Assembly (NCBI RefSeq): GCF_963667045.1
Contig: NZ_OY762934.1
Span: 4,656,501 to 4,720,500, forward strand
DNA length: 64,000 nt
Source of the DNA: an uncultured Cohaesibacter sp.
GTDB taxonomy: Bacteria; Pseudomonadota; Alphaproteobacteria; Rhizobiales; Cohaesibacteraceae
Direction of reading: 5' to 3'
Each line of letters starts with the position of its first letter. Positions within the stretch are counted from its first letter, which is position 1. The translations under genes were made by a program, and so were the position numbers. Below the pieces are notes generated by a model that was not told where the DNA came from, searched no databases, and was given only the letters and a program-made list of their open reading frames with translations. This document shows positions 43,970-53,395 of this stretch, piece after piece.

Positions 43970-45472
43970 TTAATCCATGGCCTTGAAGCTGAATTCCCCA
44001 CCTTCCTTGATACCGGAGAACCAGCGGGCGGTGACCGTCTTGGTCTTGGAATAGAAGCGGAAGGCATCCGGGCCATACTGGTTGAGATCGCCAAAGGCGG
44101 ACTTCTTCCAACCGCCGAAGGTGAAGTAGCTGAGCGGCACCGGGATCGGGAAGTTGATGCCGACCATGCCGACATTCACCCGGTGGGCGAAGTCGCGGGC
44201 GGTGTCACCATCGGCGGTGTAGATGGCCGTGCCGTTGCCATAGGCATTGTCCATCACCAGCTTGAGGGCCTCTTCATAGCTTTCTGTGCGCACCTGACAG
44301 AGTACGGGACCAAAGATCTCTTGCTGGTAGATATCCATCTCTCTGGTGACGTTGTCGAACAGGGACGGGCCAACGAAGAAGCCATTCTCGAAGCCATCAA
44401 GGGTGAAGTCGCGACCGTCGACAACAAGGCTGGCGCCCTGTTCAACACCGCTGTTGATGAGGCCGAGAATACGGGCCTTGGCCTGAGCGGTGATGACTGG
44501 GCCGTAGTCGATGTCCTCGCCCTGGGTGTAGGCACCGACCTTCAGCTTGGCGATGCGTTCGACCAGCTTCTCGGTGAGGATGTCAGCAGTCTTCTTGCCA
44601 ACGGGAACCGCGACGGACACCGCCATGCAGCGTTCACCGGCAGCGCCGTAGCCAGCGCCGATCAGGGCGTCGGCGGCTTTGTCCATGTCTGCATCCGGCA
44701 TGATGATCATGTGGTTCTTGGCCCCGCCGAAGCACTGGGCGCGTTTGCCGTTGGTTGCGGCGCGGCCATAGATATACTGGGCAATCGGGGTGGAGCCGAC
44801 AAAGCCGACGGCCTGAACGGTCTCATTGTCGAGGATGGCGTCGACGGTGACCTTGTCGCCATTGACGATCTGTAGCACACCATCGGGAAGGCCAGCTTCC
44901 TTGAGCAGCTCTGCAAGGCGGAAGGAGGTGGAGGGAACCCGTTCGGACGGCTTGAGGATCATGGCGTTGCCGCAGGTCAGAGCCGGAGCCATCTGCCAGA
45001 GCGGAATCATGGCCGGGAAGTTGAACGGGGCGATGCCTGCAACGACGCCGAGGGGCTGACGCATGGAGTAAAGGTCGATGCCCGGGCCGCCGTTGTCGGT
45101 ATATTCACCCTTGAGCAGGTGAGGGGCACCCATGCAGACCTCGACCACTTCGAGGCCGCGCTGTACGTCACCGCGAGAATCGGGAATGGTCTTGCCATGT
45201 TCAAGGCTGACGAGTTCGGCCAGCTCTTCCATGTGCTCGTTGATCAGGGCGCCGAAACGCATCATCACGCGAGCGCGGCGCTGCGGGTTGGTTGCAGCCC
45301 AAGCAGGCTGTGCCTTGGCGGCAGCCTCGACGGCTGCGTTGAGCTCTTCAACGGTTGCCAGAGCTACCTTGGCCTGCATTTCGCCGGTTGCAGGATTGTA
45401 GATGTCGGCGAAGCGACCGGATGTGCCGGGGACGTGCTTGCCGTTGATGTAATGGCCGTATTCGCGGGTCAT
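43970..45472 (-). CDS. mmsA: CoA-acylating methylmalonate-semialdehyde dehydrogenase
   Basis: The protein has 500 residues. GHYINGKHVPGTSGRFADIYNPATGE at the start, VAGIAPFNFPAMIPLWQMAPAL and GSTPIAQYIYGRAATNGKRAQCFGGAKNH in the NAD-binding half, and Cys282 in GAAGERCMAVS as catalytic thiol match MmsA. It turns methylmalonate or malonate semialdehyde into propionyl-CoA or acetyl-CoA in valine, beta-alanine and myo-inositol breakdown (also called IolA). The divergent LysR gene is the likely regulator. Confidence 0.93.
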   Translation of the reverse strand: MTREYGHYINGKHVPGTSGRFADIYNPATGEMQAKVALATVEELNAAVEAAAKAQPAWAATNPQRRARVMMRFGALINEHMEELAELVSLEHGKTIPDSRGDVQRGLEVVEVCMGAPHLLKGEYTDNGGPGIDLYSMRQPLGVVAGIAPFNFPAMIPLWQMAPALTCGNAMILKPSERVPSTSFRLAELLKEAGLPDGVLQIVNGDKVTVDAILDNETVQAVGFVGSTPIAQYIYGRAATNGKRAQCFGGAKNHMIIMPDADMDKAADALIGAGYGAAGERCMAVSVAVPVGKKTADILTEKLVERIAKLKVGAYTQGEDIDYGPVITAQAKARILGLINSGVEQGASLVVDGRDFTLDGFENGFFVGPSLFDNVTREMDIYQQEIFGPVLCQVRTESYEEALKLVMDNAYGNGTAIYTADGDTARDFAHRVNVGMVGINFPIPVPLSYFTFGGWKKSAFGDLNQYGPDAFRFYSKTKTVTARWFSGIKEGGEFSFKAMD

Positions 45473-45625
45473 GAGATCCTCCCAATGTGGGGATTGTTGT
45501 AATTGGCGCCATAGTGTCTCAATAATTTTCGAATTTCAACACTCGCAAAAACGCATCCGTTGTGCAAATATTGAAGTCTCGCGAGGGTGGGGCGTTTGGC
45601 TCTGTCGGCGACAGGGAGCGAGTGC

Positions 45626-46507
45626 ATGAACTGGGACGATGTGAGGATCTTTCTGGCGGTAGCGCGTGCGGGGCAGATCCTGCAGGCGGCGCGGCGGTTG
45701 GGAGTCAATCACGCCACCGTGGCTCGGAGGCTGACGGCGCTTGAAGAGGCTCTGCAGGCCAGGTTGGTCAAGCGGCATACCACGGGATGTGAGTTGACGC
45801 CGGAAGGGGAAACCTTCCTGTTGGCGGCCGAGCGCATGGAAACCGAAATGCTGGCGGCCCGCGCCGATATCGGAGCGGCCGACGTCACGGTGTCCGGTGT
45901 TGTGCGCATCGGTGCGCCGGATGGTTTCGGGGTCGCCTTTCTGGCTCCGCGTCTGGTGCCGCTGCTGGAGCAATATCCCGATCTGACAGTGCAGCTGGTA
46001 CCGGTGCCGCGATCCTTCTCGCTGGACCGGCGGGAAGCCGACATCGTCATCACGGTGGAGCGGCCTGCGCAGGGACGTCTGGTGGCGCGCAAGCTTGTGG
46101 ATTACAGCTTGGGCTATTATGCCTCTCGATCCTATATCGCCCGGCATGGGTGTCCGGCCTCACGGGAGGAACTTGAGCAGCATCGGCTCATCGGCTTCGT
46201 GGAGGATCTCATCTATTCGCCATCGCTCAATTATCAGGGGGAAATGCTGCGCGGCCACCAACCACAGTTCGAATGCGCCAGCGCATTGGGGCAGACCGAA
46301 GCGGTGAGAGCAGGGTTGGGAATCGGAATTCTGCATGGCTTTCTAGCGCGCGAAGACCCCGAGCTTGTCGAAATCCTGTCTGAACACAGAATTCAGCGAG
46401 CATACTGGGCCGTCTATCACGAAAGCACGCGGCAGTTGAGACGTATCAAAGCGGTTTCAGATTTTGTTTATAGTCTTGTCGAGCAGGAGCGCGCTATTTT
46501 CCAGTAA
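45626..46507 (+). CDS. LysR-family transcription regulator
   Basis: The protein has 293 residues. The helix-turn-helix sits in MNWDDVRIFLAVARAGQILQAARRLGVNHATVARRLTALEEAL, followed by the periplasmic-binding-like effector domain (VRIGAPDGFGVAFLAPRLVPLLEQYPDL). It starts at 45626 behind AGGGAG. It is divergent from mmsA with 153 bases between, a usual arrangement for regulator and target. Regulation of mmsA is inferred from position. Confidence 0.9.
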   Translation: MNWDDVRIFLAVARAGQILQAARRLGVNHATVARRLTALEEALQARLVKRHTTGCELTPEGETFLLAAERMETEMLAARADIGAADVTVSGVVRIGAPDGFGVAFLAPRLVPLLEQYPDLTVQLVPVPRSFSLDRREADIVITVERPAQGRLVARKLVDYSLGYYASRSYIARHGCPASREELEQHRLIGFVEDLIYSPSLNYQGEMLRGHQPQFECASALGQTEAVRAGLGIGILHGFLAREDPELVEILSEHRIQRAYWAVYHESTRQLRRIKAVSDFVYSLVEQERAIFQ

Positions 46508-46577
46508 CACGCCTATTGCAGTCCTCTCCGCCTGCGCAGCCATGCCGTTTTTGAATGCCTTCAACAGCAATACATGG

Positions 46578-46605
46578 TTGACAACCGAATGGTTCAGAAT
46601 ACATT
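46578..46605 (+). promoter_or_regulatory. Likely mbfA promoter
   Basis: TTGACA (46578-46583) and TACATT (46600-46605) are 16 bases apart. The iron box begins one base after the -10, so a bound repressor would block initiation. Confidence 0.6.
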
Positions 46606-46624
46606 ATTTAGAATAATTCTAAAT
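46606..46624. promoter_or_regulatory. Iron control element (Irr box) of mbfA
   Basis: ATTTAGAATAATTCTAAAT is a 19-base palindrome around one central base. It matches the ICE consensus TTTAGAA-N3-TTCTAAA bound by Irr in rhizobia and relatives. Irr represses mbfA at low iron in Agrobacterium and Bradyrhizobium. The placement over the transcription start fits repression. Confidence 0.85.
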
Positions 46625-46639
46625 TAAGGTTATCCGCAC

Positions 46640-47623
46640 ATGGTCTTGAGTCTTTTCACCAACAACAAACGGTCCTTCACGTCCCTGTCCGAGCAGGAAG
46701 TGTTGGCGCTGGCAATTTCCTCCGAGGAGGACGACGCACGCATCTACAGGGCTTATGCCGAGCATTTACGCGCCGATTATCCGCAATCCGCCAAGATCTA
46801 CGAAGATATGGCCGCCGTCGAGGATCAGCACCGCTGCAATCTGATCGAGATGTACAAGAGCCAGTTTGGCGACGTCATTCCGCTGATTCGACGGGATCAT
46901 GTCCGTGGCTTCTATGATCGCAAGCCTGACTGGCTGATGAAGTCACTGTCGCTGGAAAAGATTCGCAATGAGACGATTGCGATGGAAGAGCAGTCTGCCC
47001 GTTTCTATCGTGCCGCGATCAATCAGGTCAGCAATGCCGACACCCGCCGGCTGCTTGGGGATCTGGCGCTGGCTGAAGAAGGGCACGAAGACATTGCCCG
47101 CGAGCTTCAGGACGAGCACACCCCCGATGCCGTCAAGGACGACGAGGCTAGCCACGAGCACAAGCAGTTCGTTCTGACATGGGTGCAGCCCGGTCTGGCT
47201 GGCCTGATGGACGGCTCGGTGTCAACGTTGGCGCCGATCTTTGCTGCGGCCTTTGCAACGCAGGATACCTGGTCGACCTTCCTCATCGGTCTTTCCGCTG
47301 CCGTTGGTGCCGGCATCTCCATGGGCTTTACGGAAGCGGCCCATGACGATGGCAAGATCTCCGGTCGCGGATCGCCGTTCAAACGCGGTATCGCGTCCGG
47401 CGTGATGACCATGATTGGTGGCCTTGGTCACGCGCTGCCCTATCTCATCCCTTATTTCTGGACAGCAACGGTCATCGCTGTGGTGGTCGTGTTCATCGAG
47501 CTTTGGGCAATTGCCTGGATCCAGAACAAATATATGGAAACCCCATTCATGCGCGCTGCCTTCCAGGTCGTGCTTGGCGGTGCCCTCGTGCTGGCTGCTG
47601 GCATCATCATCGGCAGTGGCTGA
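46640..47623 (+). CDS. mbfA: Membrane-bound ferritin MbfA (ferritin-like plus VIT domain iron exporter)
   Basis: The protein has 327 residues. The N-terminal erythrin/ferritin-like half has repeated E and ExxH-type ligands (AISSEEDDARIYRAY, AAVEDQHRCNLIEMY, TIAMEEQSARFYRAA, LALAEEGHEDIA). The C-terminal half is a VIT1/CCC1-like membrane domain (VQPGLAGLMDGSVSTLAPIFAAAFA, GLSAAVGAGISMGFTEAAHDDG). MbfA exports iron and protects against iron-driven peroxide stress. The Irr box 16 bases upstream supports the assignment. Confidence 0.95.
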   Translation: MVLSLFTNNKRSFTSLSEQEVLALAISSEEDDARIYRAYAEHLRADYPQSAKIYEDMAAVEDQHRCNLIEMYKSQFGDVIPLIRRDHVRGFYDRKPDWLMKSLSLEKIRNETIAMEEQSARFYRAAINQVSNADTRRLLGDLALAEEGHEDIARELQDEHTPDAVKDDEASHEHKQFVLTWVQPGLAGLMDGSVSTLAPIFAAAFATQDTWSTFLIGLSAAVGAGISMGFTEAAHDDGKISGRGSPFKRGIASGVMTMIGGLGHALPYLIPYFWTATVIAVVVVFIELWAIAWIQNKYMETPFMRAAFQVVLGGALVLAAGIIIGSG

Positions 47624-47651
47624 GGGGTGACAGGGTGCCTGTCCTTGATCC

Positions 47652-47697
47652 GGCCTGCCCGACGGTTGCCAATTGACGCTGTCCGGCGGGCCTTTTT
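47652..47697 (+). terminator. Probable terminator after mbfA
   Basis: GGCCTGCC pairs with GGCGGGCC (one G-T pair) over a 25-base loop and is followed by five T. Confidence 0.6.
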
Positions 47698-47896
47698 ATG
47701 GCAGGTCGGCAAGGGGCGTCTGGAAGGTCTTCCTCCGTCGGGCTCTTCAACAGAAAGTGATCTTGGGCGGGCCTTCCTAAAGCGAAGGGCGAATTGCACA
47801 ATTGTCGCACCCTTTGCTACGCTTTCCTTCCAGAAGCAAAGTCCTCACAAGGGTTCGTATCCCGGGCACATCGTGTGAGGCCGAAGGAGAGACACC

Positions 47897-48424
47897 ATGG
47901 CACCTACTTCATACCAAGGCCCTCGCGCTGAACACCAAGGCCAAAAGAGCATGTCACAGGACGCTCATATTGCGTTTGAACATGCCTATTCCCAGACCAC
48001 TGTCGGGGAACTTCTCGCCGAGAAGGAGAGTGTTGTTTTCTCTGTCACCGTGACAACGAGCCTTGCTGCCGTGATTGCGGAACTGGATATTCACAAGATC
48101 GGCAACATGCCCGTGGTTGATCTCAAGACCGGTTTGGTTGGGGTTGTGTCCGAGCGCGATGTGATAAGGGCGATTGGGGAGTTCGGGGAAGCCGCAATGG
48201 CCCGGCCAGTCAAGGATTTCATGACGCGCAATCCGACAACCTGTTCACGGGAAGACAAGATCGTCGATGTCATGCGGACCATGACTGAAGGCCGTTTCCG
48301 CCATATGCCTGTGGTCGACGGCGCCGTGCTGGAAGGGGTGATCTCCATCCGGGACATTGTCATGCACCGGGTCAAGGAAGTGGAGTTCGAAACTCTCCGC
48401 CTCAAACAGCTGGTGGTTGGCTGA
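47897..48424 (+). CDS. CBS-domain pair protein
   Basis: The protein has 175 residues. Two CBS motifs follow each other (SLAAVIAELDIHKIGNMPVVDLKTGLVGVVSERDVIRAI and KIVDVMRTMTEGRFRHMPVVDGAVLEGVISIRDIV). Such stand-alone proteins bind adenine nucleotides and often form dimers; the target is unknown. It starts behind GAAGGAGAG. The neighbours do not tell its role. Confidence 0.88.
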   Translation: MAPTSYQGPRAEHQGQKSMSQDAHIAFEHAYSQTTVGELLAEKESVVFSVTVTTSLAAVIAELDIHKIGNMPVVDLKTGLVGVVSERDVIRAIGEFGEAAMARPVKDFMTRNPTTCSREDKIVDVMRTMTEGRFRHMPVVDGAVLEGVISIRDIVMHRVKEVEFETLRLKQLVVG

Positions 48425-48532
48425 TCCGGCATATCAAGGCTTCTGTTGTCCAATTGCGGGCCTTCCCCACAAGATGGGAGTGATCCGCAGCCGCCCGGTG
48501 CCCGTATGTCTCTCAAAAGGAGGCAGGACGGA

Positions 48533-49294
48533 ATGGCAATATCTCACCAAGGCAAATGGCAGCGGGTCTGGATTATCGGCGCGAGCTCGGGCATGGGCGC
48601 GCGGCTGGCGGTGCTGTTTGCCAAGGCCGGTGCAGAGGTGATCGTCAGTGCTCGCAGCGTCGACAAACTTGAAGCCCTGTCCCGGCCCCATGAACGCATG
48701 GTTGCCCTGCCTCTGGATGTTCAGGATGGCAAGGCTGTTGCCGAAGCCATCAACCAGCTTGCCAGCAATGACCAACTGCCTGACCTCACCGTCTATTGTG
48801 CCGCGGTCTATGAGCCGGGCGGCGTGGAGGCGCTAAGCCATCACGAGGCGGCGCGCCACATGATGGTCAACTATCTCGGTGCGGTCGGCGTGATTGCCGA
48901 GCTTTTTCCCAGACTGAAGCAACAGGGACGCGGCGGGATTGCGATCGTTTCCTCGCTCACCTCCTATTGCGGTCTTCCGATGGCCGCTCATTACGGTCCG
49001 ACGAAGGCGGCGCTTGCCAGCCTTTGCGAAACGTTGAAGCCGGAATTCGATGCCGCGGGCCTGGTGTTGCATCTGATCAATCCCGGTTTTGTCGAGACGC
49101 CGCTGACGGCCCGTAACCGCTTTCCCATGCCCTTTCTGATGTCTGATGAAGCAGCCGCACAGCGTATGTTTGATGGGCTGCGGAAAAAGGCGTTCGAAAT
49201 CGCCTTTCCCTTTCCCATGGCTCTGGCGTTGCGCCTGCTGCGCGCCTTGCCCTATTCCCTGTATTTCCGTCTGATGAGGAGACTGATCTCTTGA
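48533..49294 (+). CDS. Short-chain dehydrogenase/reductase of the photo-oxidative stress island
   Basis: The protein has 253 residues. WIIGASSGMGARLAVLFAKAGAEV is the nucleotide-binding glycine motif, IVSSLTSYCG has the catalytic Ser and YGPTK the Tyr-x3-Lys pair. It ends in a hydrophobic C-terminus. The start at 48533 lies 8 bases after AAAGGAGG. Its stop overlaps the next start (TTGA). SDR and NTF2-like genes commonly accompany RpoE-ChrR, FAD oxidoreductase, DUF1365 and cfa genes. Substrate unknown, possibly lipid-derived. Confidence 0.88.
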   Translation: MAISHQGKWQRVWIIGASSGMGARLAVLFAKAGAEVIVSARSVDKLEALSRPHERMVALPLDVQDGKAVAEAINQLASNDQLPDLTVYCAAVYEPGGVEALSHHEAARHMMVNYLGAVGVIAELFPRLKQQGRGGIAIVSSLTSYCGLPMAAHYGPTKAALASLCETLKPEFDAAGLVLHLINPGFVETPLTARNRFPMPFLMSDEAAAQRMFDGLRKKAFEIAFPFPMALALRLLRALPYSLYFRLMRRLIS

Positions 49295-49740
49295 CCACCG
49301 ACCTGTCTCACAGAAAAAAAGTCGCTCGGCGCTATGCCGACTATTTCGAAACCCTACGGCCAGACAACATTGCCGACGTCGATGTGTTGATCAGCGATGA
49401 TATCCATTTCATCGACCCGTTCAATGATGTGCGGGGGCGAGAGACGTTTCACCGGATCATCGAGAAGATGTTCGAGGATGTGCAAGAGCCGCGCTTTCAC
49501 ATTCTGGACCTGTCATGGTCGGAGCAGAGCAACGATCTCTGTCTGATGCGCTGGGATTTTTCCTGCAAGGCACCGGTCATTGGCGACTGGACGGTGCGCG
49601 GTGTGACCGAAATCCGCTTCAACGAGGATGATGTCATCTGCGCCCACTATGATTATTGGGATGCAAGTCGGCATTTCTATGCCCGCCTGCCGGTCATCGG
49701 TTGGCTGTTGCGCAAGGTGGCGCAGAAGGCGAGCCTTTAG
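49291..49740 (+). CDS. NTF2/SnoaL-like protein
   Basis: The protein has 149 residues. It has the NTF2 fold pattern: VARRYADYFETLRPDNIADVDVLISDDIHFIDPFNDVRGRE, then beta strands with WDFSCKAPVIGDWTVRGVTEIRFN and YDYWD. It begins with TTG overlapping the SDR stop (TTGA), so it is translationally coupled to the SDR. It may be an enzyme or a binding partner for the SDR product. Confidence 0.83.
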   Translation: MTTDLSHRKKVARRYADYFETLRPDNIADVDVLISDDIHFIDPFNDVRGRETFHRIIEKMFEDVQEPRFHILDLSWSEQSNDLCLMRWDFSCKAPVIGDWTVRGVTEIRFNEDDVICAHYDYWDASRHFYARLPVIGWLLRKVAQKASL

Positions 49741-49789
49741 GGCAGAGCAATCGGATGGTGGAGGTAGGGAGAGGCGGTCTTGTCGACAG

Positions 49790-49815
49790 AAAAAGGGGCT
49801 TGAAGGCCCCTTTTT
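49790..49815. terminator. Two-way terminator between the NTF2-like gene and cfa
   Basis: AAAAAGGGGC pairs with GCCCCTTTTT around a 6-base loop, between converging genes. Confidence 0.9.
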
Positions 49816-49847
49816 CTTTTCTTGATCGATCAGTCCGTCGATGGCCT

Positions 49848-51104
49848 TTATGCCGGGCGCTCGTAGCAGTAGTGGCCGACATTGATGGTGTTGTTGGCAA
49901 AGCCTGCTTCGCAATAGGCCAGATAGAACAGCCACATGCGCTTGAACCGCTCGTCATAGCCGAGTTTTGCGATCTGTGGCCATTGGGCGAGAAAGGACTT
50001 TCTCCAGCGGGCAAGGGTCTTGGCGTAGTCCGGGGCAAAGGTTTCCTTGAAAACAGGCACAAGGCCCGCCTTGCAAGCGTGATGGTCCAGATGGTCCTCG
50101 GTTGGAAGCATGCCACCGGGGAAGATGAAGGTTTGGATGAAATCGGCACCGGAGCGATATTGCTCGTAGCCCTTCTTGTCGATGGTGATTGCCTGCAGGG
50201 CAGCGCGGCCGCCGGGCCGCAAATTGTCATGCAGTTGCCGGAAATAGGTCGGCCAATGCTCTTCACCGACTGCCTCGATCATTTCTATAGAGGCGATGGC
50301 ATCATACTGCCCCGTCTCATGGCGATAATCGCGTAGATGGAAGCGGGCCAGTTCCTCGAAGCCGCCAGATTTGGCGCGATCGACCGAATAGGCCAGCTGT
50401 TCCGTCGAAAGGGTGAGCCCTTCCACCTTGCAGCCGATATTGGCGGCGCGCTCGGCAAAGGCTCCCCAGCCGCAGCCGATTTCCAGAATGGTCTGACCGG
50501 CGCGGGCGTTGCTCAGCTCCAGTACGCGATCCAGCTTGCGGATCTGGGAATGCTCCAGCGTCTCGCTCTCGCTCGTGCGATAGGCGGATGAATAGGTCAT
50601 CGTCGGGTCGAGCCAGAGCCGGTAGAAGTCGTTGCCCAGATCATAGTGGAACGAGATGTTGCGGCGGCTGCCGCGAATGCTGTTGGCGCGGGTCATGTGC
50701 TTGAGATGAGCGATCCAGCGGGCGACTTTGCCATGGGCGTAAAGATTGTTGTAGATCGAGCGGTTCTTCAGACACAGATCGAACAGTTTCGTCAGATTGT
50801 CACAGCTCCAGTGTGCCGACATGAAGCTCTCGGCAACGCCGAGCATGCCGCCGCTGATGATGCTCCAGAGCGTGCGATTGTGGTGAATATGAACGTGTAC
50901 CGATGGCTCCCGTTCGTTGCCGGTTCCGAAAACGAGCGTTTCTCCATAAGGGAGTGTGAATTCCAAGCGTCCATATTTGAGACCGGAGAAAATCGGGCTC
51001 AGGAAGCGTTGCCAGACGTGCCGCTGCATGGCGGGCACAATCGGACCTGACAAGGAACCAGACCGATCAACTTCAGTGTGCGAAAAGTTCTTTTGCAGAC
51101 TCAT
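49848..51104 (-). CDS. cfa: Cyclopropane-fatty-acid-synthase-type methyltransferase
   Basis: The protein has 418 residues. EIGCGWGAFAERAA is the SAM motif; SRRNISFHYDLGNDFYRLWLDPTMTYSSA, IASIEMIEAVGEEHW and FIFPGGMLPT are Cfa-family landmarks. It adds a methylene or methyl group to unsaturated acyl chains of phospholipids. In Rhodobacter the RpoE-ChrR regulon includes such enzymes, some leading to furan fatty acids that quench singlet oxygen. Third in an operon with ATGA overlaps. Which product it makes cannot be told here. Confidence 0.92.
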   Translation of the reverse strand: MSLQKNFSHTEVDRSGSLSGPIVPAMQRHVWQRFLSPIFSGLKYGRLEFTLPYGETLVFGTGNEREPSVHVHIHHNRTLWSIISGGMLGVAESFMSAHWSCDNLTKLFDLCLKNRSIYNNLYAHGKVARWIAHLKHMTRANSIRGSRRNISFHYDLGNDFYRLWLDPTMTYSSAYRTSESETLEHSQIRKLDRVLELSNARAGQTILEIGCGWGAFAERAANIGCKVEGLTLSTEQLAYSVDRAKSGGFEELARFHLRDYRHETGQYDAIASIEMIEAVGEEHWPTYFRQLHDNLRPGGRAALQAITIDKKGYEQYRSGADFIQTFIFPGGMLPTEDHLDHHACKAGLVPVFKETFAPDYAKTLARWRKSFLAQWPQIAKLGYDERFKRMWLFYLAYCEAGFANNTINVGHYCYERPA

Positions 51105-51952
51105 TGATGCAATCCTTTACCAATTACCGAGCGGTGAAGAGCTGAAACGGGGTCGGTGGGCAAAGGGGGGCGTTTGTGGAATGGAGCGCCCTTGCGCCAC
51201 AATTTCAGGGCCTCAAGGTGTATGGCAGCGAGGATCTTCCAACCGCTCTGCATGAGCCTAACAAATGTGACAAGCAGATTTCCAGTGTTAAATGCCATTT
51301 TTTTTGCGGCAAAGGAGGCCATCAGGGAGGATGGCTGATCACCATGCAGGGTGATCTGGTAGGACAATTTGTCGTGTGGCAGGCGGATGGAGAAATCATA
51401 CTGCCCCTTGATGTCCAGAAAGGGTGATACGTAGAATTTCTTTTTCCCTTCGTGGTGCAGGCGGGCGGATTGTGACAAACTGACATCCTCCTTGGTCAAC
51501 CGGTAGAGATAGTGATGACGCTCGCCGAAGGTGTTGTTGACCTGATAGAGAATGGCTTTGAGCCTGTCGCTTTCATCGCAGCAGAAGAAGATCGAGAGCG
51601 GATTGAAGGCCCGTCCGAGCACCCGTGGGAAGGCGAGGATGCTGAAGCGGGTCGGGCGTTCGGATACATCCGGAAACGCCCCCGAATTGGTAATGAGGTC
51701 GGCGATGTAGTCCGTGAGGTTGTCAAACGGGCCCTCGATGTGGTCGGCCTCGTGAAAGCTGATCAGGTTGAAGCTGTTGACGGAAAAGAGTGCCGAGCGC
51801 CTGTCCGCGTCTCCGAGGGCATCAAGCGGCAACAGCAGTGAGGTCACCCGGTAGGCAAGCCGATGAGTGACTGCACCCTCGCGCACATGCGTGACGATTC
51901 CCTCATAGAGGCAGGCATCGGGAGCAAATCTGAGGTCCTGTTCCGCCATCAT
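51101..51952 (-). CDS. DUF1365 protein
   Basis: The protein has 283 residues from the ATG at 51952, overlapping the stop of the FAD gene (ATGA); the frame is open 129 codons further upstream, but that part lies inside the FAD gene. ACLYEGIVTHVREGAVTHRLAYRV, RFSILAFPRVLGRAFNPLSIFFCCD and KKFYVSPFLDIKGQYDF are conserved DUF1365 segments. The function is not established; the family almost always sits between an FAD amine-oxidase-like gene and cfa, so a step in fatty-acid modification is likely. Confidence 0.9.
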   Translation of the reverse strand: MMAEQDLRFAPDACLYEGIVTHVREGAVTHRLAYRVTSLLLPLDALGDADRRSALFSVNSFNLISFHEADHIEGPFDNLTDYIADLITNSGAFPDVSERPTRFSILAFPRVLGRAFNPLSIFFCCDESDRLKAILYQVNNTFGERHHYLYRLTKEDVSLSQSARLHHEGKKKFYVSPFLDIKGQYDFSIRLPHDKLSYQITLHGDQPSSLMASFAAKKMAFNTGNLLVTFVRLMQSGWKILAAIHLEALKLWRKGAPFHKRPPLPTDPVSALHRSVIGKGLHQ

Positions 51953-53349
51953 GCCGTTGCCGCCTTGCGGGCCGGCGAGCCCGACTTGTCCGGGCCCGCA
52001 AGTGCGGGGGAGGAGACGCAGATGCGGTTCGAGGGATTGTCCAGCGACCATGGACGGCTGACACCGCTCAGCTGTTCTGCGACAGCGAGGCCCGCCTGAA
52101 TGCCATCCTCGTGGAAGCCATAGCCGAAATAGGCGCCGCAGAACCAGGTGCGCCGGTTGCCCTGCAGTTGCCAGATCTTCTTCTGGGCTTCGATCGCCTG
52201 CATGGAAAAGACCGGGTGATGGTAGAGCTGGGTGCGCAGAACGGTGCCTTCTGCCGGTTGCGCAATGGGGTTGAGTGTGACGAACAGATCGTCCTTTGTG
52301 GCCAGCGGTTGCAGCTTGTTCATCCAGTAGGTCACACAAAGCCGTGGGTCGGTGTCTTCCGCGTCGGAGCGGGTGCTGCTATCCTGAATATAGTTCCAAC
52401 TGGCCCATGCGGCCCGGCGGCGCGGCATCAGGGACTGATCCTTGTGCAGGATGGCGAGATTCTTGTGATAGGGAATGGCAGCCAGAGTGTTGCGCTCTTG
52501 CTCGTCGATGTCGCCCTGTCCCGCACCAAGGATCTGTAGCGCCTGATCGGCGTGGCAGGCCAATACGACATGGTCATAGCGCTTTTCCAGCCCCTGACGC
52601 GTGCGGATGGTCACCGAGCCGGGGCGACGGTGCAGCTCCGTGATCGCCTGGTTGAGGTGAATGTCACCCGAGACGAGCGCCGCGATCTTTTCGACATAGC
52701 GCTTTGAACCGCCGGGGATGGTGCGCCACTGCGGCCGGTTGCGAAACTGCACGAGGCCATGGTTGACGGAAAAGCGCATGAAGGCCTCGAAGGGAAACTT
52801 CATCATCTCTTCGGAAGGGATGCACCAGATTGCCGCGCCCATGGGCACCAGATGATCGTGGATGAAGGCATCCGAATAGTGGTTGGCCTTGAGATAGGCC
52901 TCAAGCGTCATGGATTTTGCATCCTGCTGACCGGAGGCGGGAGAGAGAATGTCGCGCGGTGCTTCCATGTAGAAGCGTCGGATGTCGGTCAGCATTCTCA
53001 GGAAGCGCGGGTTGAGGGCATTGGATGGCTTGGCGAAAAGCCCCTTGAGACCCTGGCCGCTATATTCCTGATCGCTGTCGCGCAGCGAGGCGGAGAAGGA
53101 CATGTCCGATGCTGCCGTGTCGACCTGGAGATGATCGAACAGGCGGGTGAGATTGGGGTAGGTCTGCTCATTGTAGACGATGAAACCGGTGTCCACATCC
53201 ACCGATCCGTCGGACGTCATGACCTTTTGGGTGTTGGCGTGGCCGCCGAGCCGGTCGTCCTTCTCGTAAATGTCGACGGTATGGTGCCGCGACAGAAGCC
53301 AGGCCGCCGAGAGGCCAGAAATCCCTGATCCGATAACTGCAATCTGCAT
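51949..53349 (-). CDS. FAD-dependent oxidoreductase (amine-oxidase-like)
   Basis: The protein has 466 residues. IAVIGSGISGLSAAWLLSRHHTVDIYEKDDRLGGHANT is the dinucleotide-binding start of the flavin-containing amine oxidase/desaturase superfamily; VVLACHADQAL is the mid-domain motif and TWFCGAYFGYGFHEDGIQAGLAVAE the C-terminal FAD motif. It heads the operon FAD-DUF1365-cfa and is divergent from rpoE. A desaturase-like step on methylated fatty acids is a reasonable inference. Confidence 0.9.
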   Translation of the reverse strand: MQIAVIGSGISGLSAAWLLSRHHTVDIYEKDDRLGGHANTQKVMTSDGSVDVDTGFIVYNEQTYPNLTRLFDHLQVDTAASDMSFSASLRDSDQEYSGQGLKGLFAKPSNALNPRFLRMLTDIRRFYMEAPRDILSPASGQQDAKSMTLEAYLKANHYSDAFIHDHLVPMGAAIWCIPSEEMMKFPFEAFMRFSVNHGLVQFRNRPQWRTIPGGSKRYVEKIAALVSGDIHLNQAITELHRRPGSVTIRTRQGLEKRYDHVVLACHADQALQILGAGQGDIDEQERNTLAAIPYHKNLAILHKDQSLMPRRRAAWASWNYIQDSSTRSDAEDTDPRLCVTYWMNKLQPLATKDDLFVTLNPIAQPAEGTVLRTQLYHHPVFSMQAIEAQKKIWQLQGNRRTWFCGAYFGYGFHEDGIQAGLAVAEQLSGVSRPWSLDNPSNRICVSSPALAGPDKSGSPARKAATA

Positions 53350-53395
53350 GGTGAACTCCGCGATTTTTCTTCTTGTTCGTATGAGCCGTGCAAGT

